Source of the DNA: QFOX01 sp044237845
GTDB lineage: Bacteria; Pseudomonadota; Alphaproteobacteria; Rickettsiales; UBA3002
Reading direction: 5' to 3'
Length of the DNA: 17,109 bases
Assembly: GCA_044237845.1 (NCBI GenBank)
Contig: JBIIEL010000041.1
Location: 1 to 17,109, forward strand
Shown: piece by piece, positions 6,877 to 14,393 of the stretch
How positions within the stretch are numbered: the first letter of the stretch is position 1
How the letters are laid out: the number at the start of each line of letters is the position of its first letter
Translations under genes and position numbers: made by a program
Notes under the pieces: generated by a model
Database searches by the model: none
The model's input: the letters and a program-made list of their open reading frames with translations, nothing else
Told to the model about the DNA's origin: nothing

Positions 6877-7698
6877 ATGCAATTCGTTGAACCGCGCAGT
6901 CTACATACGTCCGTCGCGCTGCATGTGCTGGCACTGCTGTTCGCGTTTGTGGGCCTACCTGCCATTCTGCCGGACCGCGAAGACCCCACCCCGCTGGTGA
7001 TGACGGTCGAAGTGCTGCCGATTGGCGATATCAGCAACGTAAAACCGTCGGACAAACAGATTCAGAAAGAGCAAAAAGCCCCCACGCCCAAAACGCCGAA
7101 GCCGGTGGAGCCAAGCGTGAAAGAGCAGCCGAAAGAACCGCCAAAACCCAAAGAGCCGACACCGCCAAAACCCACCGAAAGCAACTTCGATCCGACCGAA
7201 GGCGCGGAGCCGAAGCCTGAGGAAAAACCAAAAGATGAAGACGAGCCCACGCCGGATGAATTCGCCGCACTACTCAACAAGCTGAAGCAGGAAAACACGA
7301 CAGATACAAGTAAGGACGCGAAAGACAAAACCAACACGGAAGAAAACAAAACCAAGTCAGACGCGCCATATAATGCCAGCCTACCGCTTTCACTAAGCGA
7401 GACAGACGCCATCAAAAGCCAGTTTGTTGCCTGCTGGCGCGTGCCAGCAGGGGCGAAGGACGGTGCGTCGCTCGCCGTGCGTGTCAAAATTGAACTGGCG
7501 CAGGATGCTTCGGTGAAAACCGCGGTGATCTCGCCCGACCAGCAGGGACGCTACACGAGCGATCCCTTCTTCCGTGCCGCGGCGGATAGTGCATTGCGCG
7601 CCGTGCATCAATGCAGCCCGCTCAAAAATCTTCCCGCCGATAAATTCGGCTCGTGGAAATCCATGGAGCTAAACTTCGATCCGAAGGATATGCTGTAG
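6877..7698 (+). CDS. tolA: Tol-Pal system protein TolA
   Basis: A 273-residue envelope-spanning protein, shorter than E. coli TolA. Domain I is a single N-terminal membrane helix (about 12-31). Domain II (about 55-165) is low complexity, first rich in Pro/Lys/Glu and then in Lys/Asp/Thr/Asn. Domain III (about 168-273) is the globular periplasmic end that contacts TolB and Pal, with the pattern CWRVPAG, then VRVKIELAQD, then ADSALRAVHQCSPL. C187 and C246 could form a disulfide. Because domain II diverges fast, identity rests on domain III and on position between tolR and tolB. An AAGGAG (6854-6859) inside the end of tolR lies 17 bases before the ATG, rather far for an optimal site. Confidence 0.92.
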   Translation: MQFVEPRSLHTSVALHVLALLFAFVGLPAILPDREDPTPLVMTVEVLPIGDISNVKPSDKQIQKEQKAPTPKTPKPVEPSVKEQPKEPPKPKEPTPPKPTESNFDPTEGAEPKPEEKPKDEDEPTPDEFAALLNKLKQENTTDTSKDAKDKTNTEENKTKSDAPYNASLPLSLSETDAIKSQFVACWRVPAGAKDGASLAVRVKIELAQDASVKTAVISPDQQGRYTSDPFFRAAADSALRAVHQCSPLKNLPADKFGSWKSMELNFDPKDML

Positions 7699-7783
7699 GG
7701 CGGTCAACGCAAAAACTTTCCCCTTGATATTTTATACGGCGCACGTCATCCGTGAACGTAACATTTTTTCATGGAGACTCTCT

Positions 7784-9103
7784 ATGCTGCGTTCGCGCAT
7801 TGCCCTTGCTATTCTCACCGCACTCATGCTTGCAAACCCTGCAAGGGCAGAACTGAAAATCGACATCACCAAAGGCAATATCGAGCCGATGCCGATTGCG
7901 ATTACAACGCTCACTGGCATGGGCACCAACGAGGCCAGCGGCGCGGCGATCAGCGCCGTCATCGCGGCGGATCTCGAACGTTCTGGCCTCTTCCGCCCCA
8001 TCAACAAGCAGGCCTTCATCGAGAACGTAACCAACGGCGATGCGATTCCGCGCTATGCCGACTGGCGGCAAATCAACGCGCAGGCCGTGGTCACCGGCAC
8101 CATCACTCCGGTGGGGAACGACCGCGTACGCGTCAGCTTCCGCCTATGGGATGCACTGGGTGAACAGCAAATCTCCGGCAAGGAATACAACACCTTTGGC
8201 CGCAACTGGCGCCGCGTGGGGCATCTCATTGCCGACGAAATCTACAAGCGCCTCACTGGCGAAATGGGCTATTTCGATTCGCGTATCGTGTTCGTTGCTG
8301 AATCCGGCCCTGCAACAAAACGTGCCAAGCGCCTTGCGATCATGGATCAGGATGGCGAGAATTTAAAATACCTGACCGATGGCAATAGCCTCGTGCTCAC
8401 GCCGCGCTTCTCGCCGAACACACAGCAGATTCTCTACATGTCCTATTCCGGCCGTCAGCCGCGCGTGTTCCTGCGCGACCTGCAAACCGGGCGTGAGGAA
8501 TCGATGGGCAAGTTCGACGGCATCTCGTTCGCGCCGCGCTTTAACCATGATGGCTCACGCATGCTGATGTCCATTGCCAGCGGCGGGGTCACCACCATCA
8601 ACGAGCTGGATTTGCGCAGCCGCACCATGCGTCGCCTCACCAACTCCACCGGCGCGATCGATACCTCCCCCTCCTACGCGCCGGACGGGCACGCGATCGT
8701 GTTCAACTCCGACCGGGGCGGCAGCCAACAGCTCTACGTCATGGATGGTAACGGCGGCGGCGTACGTCGTATTAGCTTCGGACAAGGACAATATTCCACG
8801 CCCGTCTGGTCCCCACGCGGCGACCTCATCGCCTTCACCAAACAGCATGGCGGGCAGTTCTTCATTGGTGTCATGAAGCCAGATGGTTCGGGCGAGCGCC
8901 TGCTCACCCAAAGCTGGTTGGATGAGGGGCCAAGCTGGGCGCCCAACGGCCGTGTGATCGTGTTTAACCGGGAATCTCCTGGTGGCAAAGGCGGCAACCG
9001 TGGCCGCCTCTACTCGGTGGACATTACCGGCTTCAACCTGCGCGAGCTTCCCACCCCGACGGACGCCAGCGACCCCGCTTGGTCGCCCCTGCTCGCGCAG
9101 TAA
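7784..9103 (+). CDS. tolB: Tol-Pal system periplasmic beta-propeller protein TolB
   Basis: A 439-residue secreted protein. ATG at 7784 has GGAG (7773-7776) 7 bases upstream and gives a clean signal peptide, MLRSRIALAILTALMLANPARA, with a likely cut after ARA (residue 22). An open frame continues upstream to a TTG at 7724, but that version would bury the signal peptide. The N-terminal alpha/beta domain runs to about residue 165. The rest is a six-bladed propeller seen as repeated PD40-type motifs such as TPRFSPNTQQILYMS, SPSYAPDGHAIVFNSDRGG, TPVWSPRGDLIAFTK and GPSWAPNGRVIVFNRES. TolB sits in the periplasm and connects TolA with Pal. An 85-base gap separates it from tolA. Confidence 0.96.
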   Translation: MLRSRIALAILTALMLANPARAELKIDITKGNIEPMPIAITTLTGMGTNEASGAAISAVIAADLERSGLFRPINKQAFIENVTNGDAIPRYADWRQINAQAVVTGTITPVGNDRVRVSFRLWDALGEQQISGKEYNTFGRNWRRVGHLIADEIYKRLTGEMGYFDSRIVFVAESGPATKRAKRLAIMDQDGENLKYLTDGNSLVLTPRFSPNTQQILYMSYSGRQPRVFLRDLQTGREESMGKFDGISFAPRFNHDGSRMLMSIASGGVTTINELDLRSRTMRRLTNSTGAIDTSPSYAPDGHAIVFNSDRGGSQQLYVMDGNGGGVRRISFGQGQYSTPVWSPRGDLIAFTKQHGGQFFIGVMKPDGSGERLLTQSWLDEGPSWAPNGRVIVFNRESPGGKGGNRGRLYSVDITGFNLRELPTPTDASDPAWSPLLAQ

Positions 9104-9107
9104 CACA

Positions 9108-9129
9108 GCGGTTTACCGCAGATTTTTAT
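9108..9129 (+). terminator. Weak possible terminator after tolB
   Basis: GCGG-TTTA-CCGC (9108-9119) directly follows the tolB stop and is followed by AGATTTTTATT. The stem is only four to five base pairs, so termination would be partial at best. It could reduce transcription into pal, which lies 182 bases downstream. Confidence 0.3.
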
Positions 9130-9285
9130 TACCTGTCGCATTCCTGCCACAGTGAGTGATTATTTTGTTGCGGCAGCGCTCTACAGCCATCACCGACTTG
9201 AGTTCTCTCTGGCATTATGCAACACCACGCGGGCAAGCCTGCGTCACACGCGGGCCAGACGAATTCACACCTTTAGGAGTTACAA

Positions 9286-9768
9286 ATGAAAAAAACTGCA
9301 TTGGCACTGGCTTCTGCGCTGCTTCTTCTTGCTGCGTGCGATTCCTCCTCTTTTGATAGCGCTGCAAACGGCGGTAACGGCATGAACGGCATCGGTTCAG
9401 GCGGTGGCATCCTCGGCCAAACCGCAGACGGCCAGAACGTGGGCGACCGCGTGCTTTTCGAAACCGATAGCTCGGTCATCAACAGCGATGGTCAGGCGAC
9501 GCTTGAGAATCAAGCAGAATGGCTGAAAGCAAACAGCGGCACCAACGTACTGATCGAAGGCCACGCGGATGAGCGCGGAACCCGTGAATACAACCTCGCA
9601 CTTGGCGAGCGTCGTGCAACGGCTGCGAAAAACTTCCTCGTCAGCAGCGGCGTTTCCGCAAACCGCATCAGCACCACCTCGTTCGGTAAAGAGCGCCCAG
9701 CGGTGCTCGGTAACGACGGTTCTGCATGGAGCCAAAACCGCCGCGCGGTAACGGTCATCGCGAACTAG
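9286..9768 (+). CDS. pal: Peptidoglycan-associated lipoprotein Pal
   Basis: A 160-residue outer-membrane lipoprotein. The signal peptide MKKTALALASALLLLAAC ends in a lipobox LAAC with the lipidated Cys at residue 18. A Gly/Asn/Ser-rich tether follows (about 19-50), and then an OmpA-like peptidoglycan-binding domain (about 54-158). That domain contains VLFETDSSVI and EGHADERGTREYNLALGERR, including D95 and R110, the pair expected to hold the diaminopimelate of peptidoglycan. AGGAG (9277-9281) lies 4 bases before the ATG. The 182-base leader contains a small hairpin (ACGCGGG at 9227-9233 with CCTGCGT at 9238-9244, one G-T pair). A strong terminator follows the gene, so pal appears to be the last gene of the tol transcript. 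Confidence 0.97.
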   Translation: MKKTALALASALLLLAACDSSSFDSAANGGNGMNGIGSGGGILGQTADGQNVGDRVLFETDSSVINSDGQATLENQAEWLKANSGTNVLIEGHADERGTREYNLALGERRATAAKNFLVSSGVSANRISTTSFGKERPAVLGNDGSAWSQNRRAVTVIAN

Positions 9769-9788
9769 TTCGTTCCTAACCAATCAGA

Positions 9789-9818
9789 AAGCCCGCCCCT
9801 CACCGGGCGGGCTTTTTT
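9789..9818 (+). terminator. Rho-independent terminator after pal
   Basis: The arms AAGCCCGCCC (9789-9798) and GGGCGGGCTT (9805-9814) are perfectly complementary around a 6-base loop and run into six T bases (9813-9818). This is the clearest intrinsic terminator in the window. The run of A before the stem is too short for a strong opposite-direction terminator. Confidence 0.93.
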
Positions 9819-9826
9819 GTTGCCGC

Positions 9827-9855
9827 TTGAAGCAGCTTAAGAAACTTGCTAAGTA
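9827..9855 (+). promoter_or_regulatory. Possible promoter of cpoB
   Basis: TTGAAG (9827-9832) and TAAGTA (9850-9855) are 17 bases apart and lie between the pal terminator and the cpoB start at 9877. The match to consensus is weak, especially at -10. It is proposed mainly because the strong terminator upstream means cpoB and tilS probably need their own promoter. Confidence 0.25.
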
Positions 9856-9876
9856 GCAGCAACCTTGGAGATATCT

Positions 9877-10710
9877 ATGCGTCATTCCTTCCTCGCCCTT
9901 GCTGCCACCCTTACACTTGCTTTCTCAGGCGCGGCGTTCGCACAGGACGATGATGGCGAAGAGAGCATTGCTCCTGTCGCTGCCCCCATCGCGTCCGGTG
10001 GACGGATGGAAGTGCGCATCAGCAAGCTCGAGCAGGAAATCCGAGCACTGCGCGGCGTCATCGAACAACAGCAATTCACCGAGCGTCAGCTCGCCACCGA
10101 AATGAAAAAGCTCTCCGACGATATGGAATACCGCCTCCGCGCGCTGGAGGAAAAACAAGCCGCCGCAGCGACCATCGCCGCTCCTGCACCGATTCCGGCC
10201 GCCCCGCAAATCCCAATGCCGACGTCACCGGTCGAGGAACCTGCGAAATTCGACCCAGTGAAAAAACCTGAAGCCGCAGCGCCGACAGTAAAGCCGGTTG
10301 CCGCTGTCACCGGAAATGACTTTCCGGATGCGAACGCCCATTATTCTTCGGCCTTCAAAATGCTAAACGAGAAAAAATATTCCGAGGCCGCGACCAGCTT
10401 CGACGGGTTCGTGAAAAAATATCCGAGTGACCCGCTGACCAGCAACGCCTATTACTGGCTGGGCGAGAGCTACTACGCGCGTGCCGACTACACCCGCGCC
10501 GCCGAGAGCTTCCGCAAAGGCTTTGAAACTGGCCCCAGCAGCCAGAAAGCGCCGGATAACCTCTATAAGCTCGCTAAATCACTGAATCAGGTGAAGCGCG
10601 CGAACGAGGCGTGTCTGGTGCTGGCGCAGATCATCAAAAAATACCCGGATGCCGCGCCACGCACCGTAAAACTCGCCGAGGACGAACGCCTCGCGATGCA
10701 ATGCAAGTGA
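9877..10710 (+). CDS. cpoB: Cell division coordinator CpoB / YbgF (Tol-Pal associated TPR protein)
   Basis: A 277-residue periplasmic protein. ATG at 9877 has GGAG (9867-9870) 6 bases upstream and starts a signal peptide ending AAFA before QDDDGEE (cut near residue 22). A TTG at 9865 is the longer alternative and is less likely. Residues about 43-93 form a coiled coil, the trimerisation region of the family. An Ala/Pro-rich linker runs from about 95 to 145. The C-terminal tetratricopeptide repeats (about 152-265) include YYWLGESYYARADYTRAAESF and a LAQIIKKYPDA repeat. In E. coli CpoB links the Tol motor to peptidoglycan synthesis at the septum. Its position after pal fits, although a terminator separates the two. 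Confidence 0.93.
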   Translation: MRHSFLALAATLTLAFSGAAFAQDDDGEESIAPVAAPIASGGRMEVRISKLEQEIRALRGVIEQQQFTERQLATEMKKLSDDMEYRLRALEEKQAAAATIAAPAPIPAAPQIPMPTSPVEEPAKFDPVKKPEAAAPTVKPVAAVTGNDFPDANAHYSSAFKMLNEKKYSEAATSFDGFVKKYPSDPLTSNAYYWLGESYYARADYTRAAESFRKGFETGPSSQKAPDNLYKLAKSLNQVKRANEACLVLAQIIKKYPDAAPRTVKLAEDERLAMQCK

Positions 10711-11804
10711 CGGGTTTGAGCAGCAGCTTTGCTGCGTACGCGCCCGTCATCCCCGCGCGGGTGGGGATCCATCTTTCGGATTTCACCGCAACCCTAAATT
10801 CCCTGCTTTTTCCTTCCTTGAACTCTCCCTTAGCCATCGCGCTCTCCGGCGGGGCGGATAGTATGGCACTCGCCCTGCTCGCCGATGATTTCGTCCGCAC
10901 GCGCGGTGGCCACATCGTTACCCTCACTGTTGACCACGGGCTTCGCCCGGAATCGCGCGCAGAGGCCGAGCAAGTCGCTGCGTGGATGGCGGCGCGCGGC
11001 ATCGCGCATCACATTCTCACGCCGCCCCATCTCGACCATCACAAAAACATGCAAGAGTCCGCGCGCACCCGCCGCTACGACGCGCTGGCCGACTGGTGCC
11101 GCGCGCATGACGTGCTGCACTGCCTGCTCGCCCATCACGCGGGCGATCAGGCCGAGACCGTGGCGCTGATGCGCGCACGTGGTGACACGGCGGATGGTGC
11201 ATCGGGCATGTCGGCGCTGCGCAATTATCGCGGCGTGCGTTTCCTGCGGCCATTGCTCGGCTTCGAAAAAGAAGACCTCAAAAAATATCTGCATGCGCAC
11301 GCCATGACGTGGGTGGAAGACCCCTCCAATCAAAATCCGAAATTCGCGCGGGTGCGGATGCGCGGCAACCTGTCCGCCAACGCGACAGAACGCGCGGCAC
11401 TGCTCACCACCGCGCGCGTAGAAGGCGAAGCACGCACCGCGCGCGACAACGCTCTCGCCGAGGCCGCGGCACGACTGGTCGTCTTTCACCCCACGGGTCG
11501 CGCCGAATTGCCGATCGATAGCTGGCGCGCCCTGCCGCCCGCACTTGCCTCGCAACTCATCGCCGATCTGCTCACCACCATCGGCGGCCACACCCATCGC
11601 CCCCGCGCGCATGAGACCGTGCGGTTATGCGCAGCATTACATCAGGCACCAAGTTTGCGTCGCACGCTGCATCGCTGCCTCTTGACGGTGAAGGGCGGCG
11701 TCCTATCTATTACCCGTGAACCCGCCCATGCACACGAATGCTTCGCCCCCGCAAAACCCCTTGCCGCTGCACCGTTTTGGTGGTTGAACGATAGAGATAC
11801 ATAA
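10701..11804 (+). CDS. tilS: tRNA(Ile)-lysidine synthetase TilS
   Basis: This 367-residue N-type ATP pyrophosphatase attaches lysine to C34 of tRNA-Ile2 so that it reads AUA codons. The PP-loop SGGADSM is at residues 49-55 from the ATG at 10701. Further signatures are TVDHGLRPESRAEAEQVA, a CLLAHHAGDQAETVALM block, and WVEDPSNQNPKFARVRMR. The C-terminal region after about 250 is diverged. The start is uncertain. ATG at 10701 overlaps the end of cpoB by ten bases but makes the first 20 or so residues a translation of a REP-like palindrome. GTG at 10761 (347 residues) and TTG at 10818 are alternatives, and none has a convincing ribosome binding site. Similarity to the family begins near LSDFTATLNSLL, which favours 10761 or a nearby start. 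Confidence 0.9.
   Translation: MQVTGLSSSFAAYAPVIPARVGIHLSDFTATLNSLLFPSLNSPLAIALSGGADSMALALLADDFVRTRGGHIVTLTVDHGLRPESRAEAEQVAAWMAARGIAHHILTPPHLDHHKNMQESARTRRYDALADWCRAHDVLHCLLAHHAGDQAETVALMRARGDTADGASGMSALRNYRGVRFLRPLLGFEKEDLKKYLHAHAMTWVEDPSNQNPKFARVRMRGNLSANATERAALLTTARVEGEARTARDNALAEAAARLVVFHPTGRAELPIDSWRALPPALASQLIADLLTTIGGHTHRPRAHETVRLCAALHQAPSLRRTLHRCLLTVKGGVLSITREPAHAHECFAPAKPLAAAPFWWLNDRDT
10745..10774. repeat. REP-like palindrome at the cpoB-tilS junction
   Basis: The stretch has a CGTCAT left end, arms ATCCCC (10749-10754) and GGGGAT (10763-10768) around a GC-rich centre, and an ATCCATCTTTC right flank. The central ten bases 10752-10761 are themselves a perfect palindrome. The same ends (CGTCAT and ATCCATCTTTC) appear in the repeat at 14394, so the two belong to one family. 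A GCAGC-TTT-GCTGC stem lies just to its left (about 10725-10737). Confidence 0.7.
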
Positions 11805-11835
11805 ACCACCAACGCGAGGTGCGCCACGCCGCACC
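11777..11835 (+). promoter_or_regulatory. Two stem-loops between tilS and ftsH
   Basis: TTGGTGGTT (11777-11785) pairs perfectly with AACCACCAA (11804-11812), spanning the tilS stop. GGTGCG (11818-11823) pairs with CGCACC (11830-11835), ending five bases before the ftsH ribosome binding site. Neither is followed by a T-run, so they are not classic terminators. They may shield or expose the ftsH ribosome binding site or stabilise the message; this role is inference. Confidence 0.4.
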
Positions 11836-11848
11836 GATCAGGAATATT

Positions 11849-13762
11849 ATGCCTCCACTTTCAAAAAACATCCTCCTCTGGATCGGCATCATGCTCGCCG
11901 TGCTCCTCCTCGTCACTGCCATACAGGGCGGCGAGGCACAGCAAGGCGGCAGCAAAGCAGCCGGCGAACGGCTCGCCTATTCCGAGTTCCTGAACAAGGT
12001 CGAGGCCGGGGAAGTGACCGAGGTCACCATCCGCGAATCGGCGGAGGCGGGTACGCGCATTCAGGGGCATCTGGCAAGCGGCAGCGTCTTCACCTCGCAG
12101 GGCGTGAACGACCCGCGCCTCGTTGAAACCCTGCGCGCGCATAACGTGAAACTCTCAGCCGCTCCAGCAAGCTCGGGCATGGATTCCTTCTGGGGCGTGT
12201 TCCTTTCCTCGTGGCTGCCATTCCTCATTCTCATCGGCGTCTATATTTTCTTCATGCGCCAGATGCAGGGTAAGGGCGGCGGAGCGGGTGGAGCGATGAG
12301 CTTCGGCAAATCGCGCGCGAAACTGCTCAACGAGAGCACCGAGAAAAAAACCTTCGCCGATGTGGCGGGGATTGATGAGGCGAAGGAAGAACTGCACGAG
12401 ATCGTGGACTTCCTGAAAGACCCGACGAAATTCCAGAAACTCGGCGGCAGGATACCTCGTGGATGTCTCTTAGTAGGTCCGCCAGGAACTGGCAAAACCC
12501 TGCTCGCGCGCGCCATTGCGGGCGAGGCCGGGGTGCCATTCTTCTCCATTTCCGGTTCAGATTTTGTGGAGATGTTTGTTGGTGTGGGTGCTTCCCGCGT
12601 GCGCGACATGTTCGAGCAAGGCAAGAAAAACTCGCCCTGCATTATTTTCATCGACGAGATCGACGCGGTCGGTCGCCATCGTGGCGCGGGCTTCGGCGGC
12701 GGGAACGACGAGCGCGAGCAGACGCTCAACCAATTGCTGGTCGAGATGGATGGGTTCGAGGCGAATGAATCCGTCATCATCATCGCCGCCACCAACCGCC
12801 CGGATGTGCTGGATGCGGCGCTGCTGCGCCCCGGCCGGTTTGATCGCCAAATCACCGTGCCGAATCCGGATATTGAAGGCCGCACGCAAATCCTCAATGT
12901 GCATCTCAAGAAGGTGCCGATGGCGCCGGATGTGGACGCAAAAACCATCGCCCGCGGCACGCCCGGTTTCTCCGGTGCGGATCTCGCGAACCTCGTCAAC
13001 GAAGCAGCGCTGCTCGCCGCCCGGCTCGACCGCAAGGTGGTGACGATGCGCGAGCTCGAAGCCGCGAAGGACAAGGTGATGATGGGCGTTGAGCGCAAAT
13101 CGATGGTGATGAGCGAGCAGGAGAAAAAAATGACCGCCTATCACGAGGGCGGACATGCCGTGGTCTCGCTGCATTACCCGTCTTCCGACCCGATCCACAA
13201 AGCGACCATCATTCCGCGTGGGCGTGCGCTCGGCATGGTGATGCGCCTGCCGGAGTCGGATAAAATCTCCTACCTGCGCGAGAAAATGCATGCCGACCTC
13301 GCCGTTGCCATGGGTGGCCGCGCGGCGGAGGAAATTATCTTCGGCGCGGAAAAAGTCAGTAGCGGCGCGAGTTCCGACATTCAATATGCCACACGCCTTG
13401 CCGCCGCCATGGTCACCGAATGGGGCATGAGCGAGACGCTGGGGCCCGTGCTTTATAAGGAGACGGAGGATACCAGCCGGTCACTGCTGCGCAGTCAGGC
13501 GACGGCAGGCGCGGTGGATGCTGAAATCAAACGCCTGGTGAACGACGCGCACGCGGCGGCGATGCGGATTCTCACCGAGCATCGCGACCAACTGGAAAGC
13601 GTTGCCCTCGCGCTGCTTGACTACGAAACCCTGACCGGTGACGAAATCAAACAACTCATCCGCGGCGAGAAAATATCCCGCCCCGACCCGGCAGCCGAAG
13701 CACCCAAACCCGTGCGCAGCAAGTTGCCGAGTAGTAGAAAACAAGAAGAGTCAGCAGAATAA
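11849..13762 (+). CDS. ftsH: ATP-dependent zinc metalloprotease FtsH
   Basis: A 637-residue membrane-anchored AAA protease that degrades misfolded membrane proteins and short-lived regulators. ATG at 11849 has AGGA (11840-11843) 5 bases upstream; an upstream in-frame start at 11819 would add ten unlikely residues. In order: membrane helix 1 (about 8-26), a short periplasmic domain, helix 2 (about 117-136), a Gly-rich linker, Walker A GPPGTGKT (210-217), Walker B IIFIDEID (265-272) and the second region of homology with NRPDVLDAALLRPGRFDRQ. The zinc-protease motif HEGGH (432-436) follows, with D510 in SSGASSD as the likely third ligand. The motif is usually HEAGH; Gly at the third position still fits HExxH. 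The C-terminus is basic and Ser/Pro-rich. The stop directly abuts that of the opposing gene. Confidence 0.97.
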   Translation: MPPLSKNILLWIGIMLAVLLLVTAIQGGEAQQGGSKAAGERLAYSEFLNKVEAGEVTEVTIRESAEAGTRIQGHLASGSVFTSQGVNDPRLVETLRAHNVKLSAAPASSGMDSFWGVFLSSWLPFLILIGVYIFFMRQMQGKGGGAGGAMSFGKSRAKLLNESTEKKTFADVAGIDEAKEELHEIVDFLKDPTKFQKLGGRIPRGCLLVGPPGTGKTLLARAIAGEAGVPFFSISGSDFVEMFVGVGASRVRDMFEQGKKNSPCIIFIDEIDAVGRHRGAGFGGGNDEREQTLNQLLVEMDGFEANESVIIIAATNRPDVLDAALLRPGRFDRQITVPNPDIEGRTQILNVHLKKVPMAPDVDAKTIARGTPGFSGADLANLVNEAALLAARLDRKVVTMRELEAAKDKVMMGVERKSMVMSEQEKKMTAYHEGGHAVVSLHYPSSDPIHKATIIPRGRALGMVMRLPESDKISYLREKMHADLAVAMGGRAAEEIIFGAEKVSSGASSDIQYATRLAAAMVTEWGMSETLGPVLYKETEDTSRSLLRSQATAGAVDAEIKRLVNDAHAAAMRILTEHRDQLESVALALLDYETLTGDEIKQLIRGEKISRPDPAAEAPKPVRSKLPSSRKQEESAE

Positions 13763-14290
13763 CTATTTGCAATACGCCGTGCGTTTGGCTCCGGGCGCAA
13801 CTTGCCTGGCCAACGCCTGGATGTTTGCCGCTTCTGAAGCATCTAGTTTGTCGTCCATAAGTGCTTTTTCCAGCGTGCTTCCGATTTTTTTCATTTGATT
13901 ATTTTCTTTATTCGATAGCACGCCATCCGTTAAGGCACGGTTATAAGCATCAATGACATCGCGACTAACCGCACTGGTTCTTTCGCCCGTGTAATAGTAA
14001 TTTTTGTAGGGAATCTGTTGCCCTTTAGAATCTAGAATTCGAATATTGTATTGTGGATCACCGCCTGCATCGTCATCGTAATGTTGACGGAATTCTAACG
14101 AAAAGATTCTGTTGCCGATTTTTACTTGCGCAATTTCTTCTTTCGAAGAGAGATCTTTGCCCTTCTCATCCAATAGTCGATTATTCTCATAGCTGAAATC
14201 AGCCGCTTCAAGCTTGGTCTCACACCGTGTCCAATCAATAGAATCGTCTTTGCGGCTACTATATGTTTTCCTAACTTTGACATCAGCCAT
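13763..14290 (-). CDS. Hypothetical protein with an EF-hand/TerB-like tandem repeat
   Basis: A 175-residue, highly charged soluble protein that I do not recognise. No signal peptide or membrane segment is visible. The N-terminal part (1-100) is rich in K, D, E and Y, with a likely beta-rich core around IGNRIFSLEFRQHY and YNIRILDSKGQQIPY. The C-terminal part is helical and holds two copies, 24 residues apart, of a pattern A-L-x-D-x-x-L-x-x-x-E (RALTDGVLSNKE at 118-129 and KALMDDKLDASE at 142-153). This resembles the acidic loops of EF-hand or TerB-like domains, though too weakly to claim calcium binding. ATG at 14290 is supported by AGGAG (complement of 14297-14301) 6 bases upstream. The gene is more AT-rich than its neighbours, lies opposite to them, and its stop abuts that of ftsH, suggesting insertion. 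Its promoter candidate contains a 10-base C/G tract. Confidence 0.75.
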   Translation of the reverse strand: MADVKVRKTYSSRKDDSIDWTRCETKLEAADFSYENNRLLDEKGKDLSSKEEIAQVKIGNRIFSLEFRQHYDDDAGGDPQYNIRILDSKGQQIPYKNYYYTGERTSAVSRDVIDAYNRALTDGVLSNKENNQMKKIGSTLEKALMDDKLDASEAANIQALARQVAPGAKRTAYCK

Positions 14291-14324
14291 CGGTATCTCC
14301 TACAAAAAATAGCTTACAAAGGTC

Positions 14325-14352
14325 ATTTTACCCCCCCCCCTTGTTAACACAA
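14325..14352 (-). promoter_or_regulatory. Candidate promoter of the orphan gene with a 10-base homopolymer spacer
   Basis: Read on the minus strand, TTGTGT (complement of 14347-14352) and TAAAAT (complement of 14325-14330) are 16 bases apart. Ten of those 16 bases are an unbroken G run (the C run at 14331-14340). The -10 ends 34 bases before the ATG at 14290, leaving room for a short leader with the AGGAG site. An inverted repeat TTAAC-ACAA-GTTAA (14344-14357) overlaps the -35 and could be an operator. This architecture matches promoters that switch by slippage of the spacer; function here is inferred. Confidence 0.5.
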
Positions 14353-14393
14353 GTTAAGATTTGTGAAGTTTTTGTGACAATGGGCTATGAACG

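Noticed and set aside
13142..13156. HEGGH in FtsH as an inactivated protease motif
   Set aside because: Both His and the Glu of HExxH are intact, and D510 is present as third ligand, so activity is expected.
12241..13384. Minus-strand open frames of 275 and 285 codons opposite ftsH
   Set aside because: Both are shadows of the FtsH AAA and protease domains, overlap each other in different frames, and show no protein-like motif.
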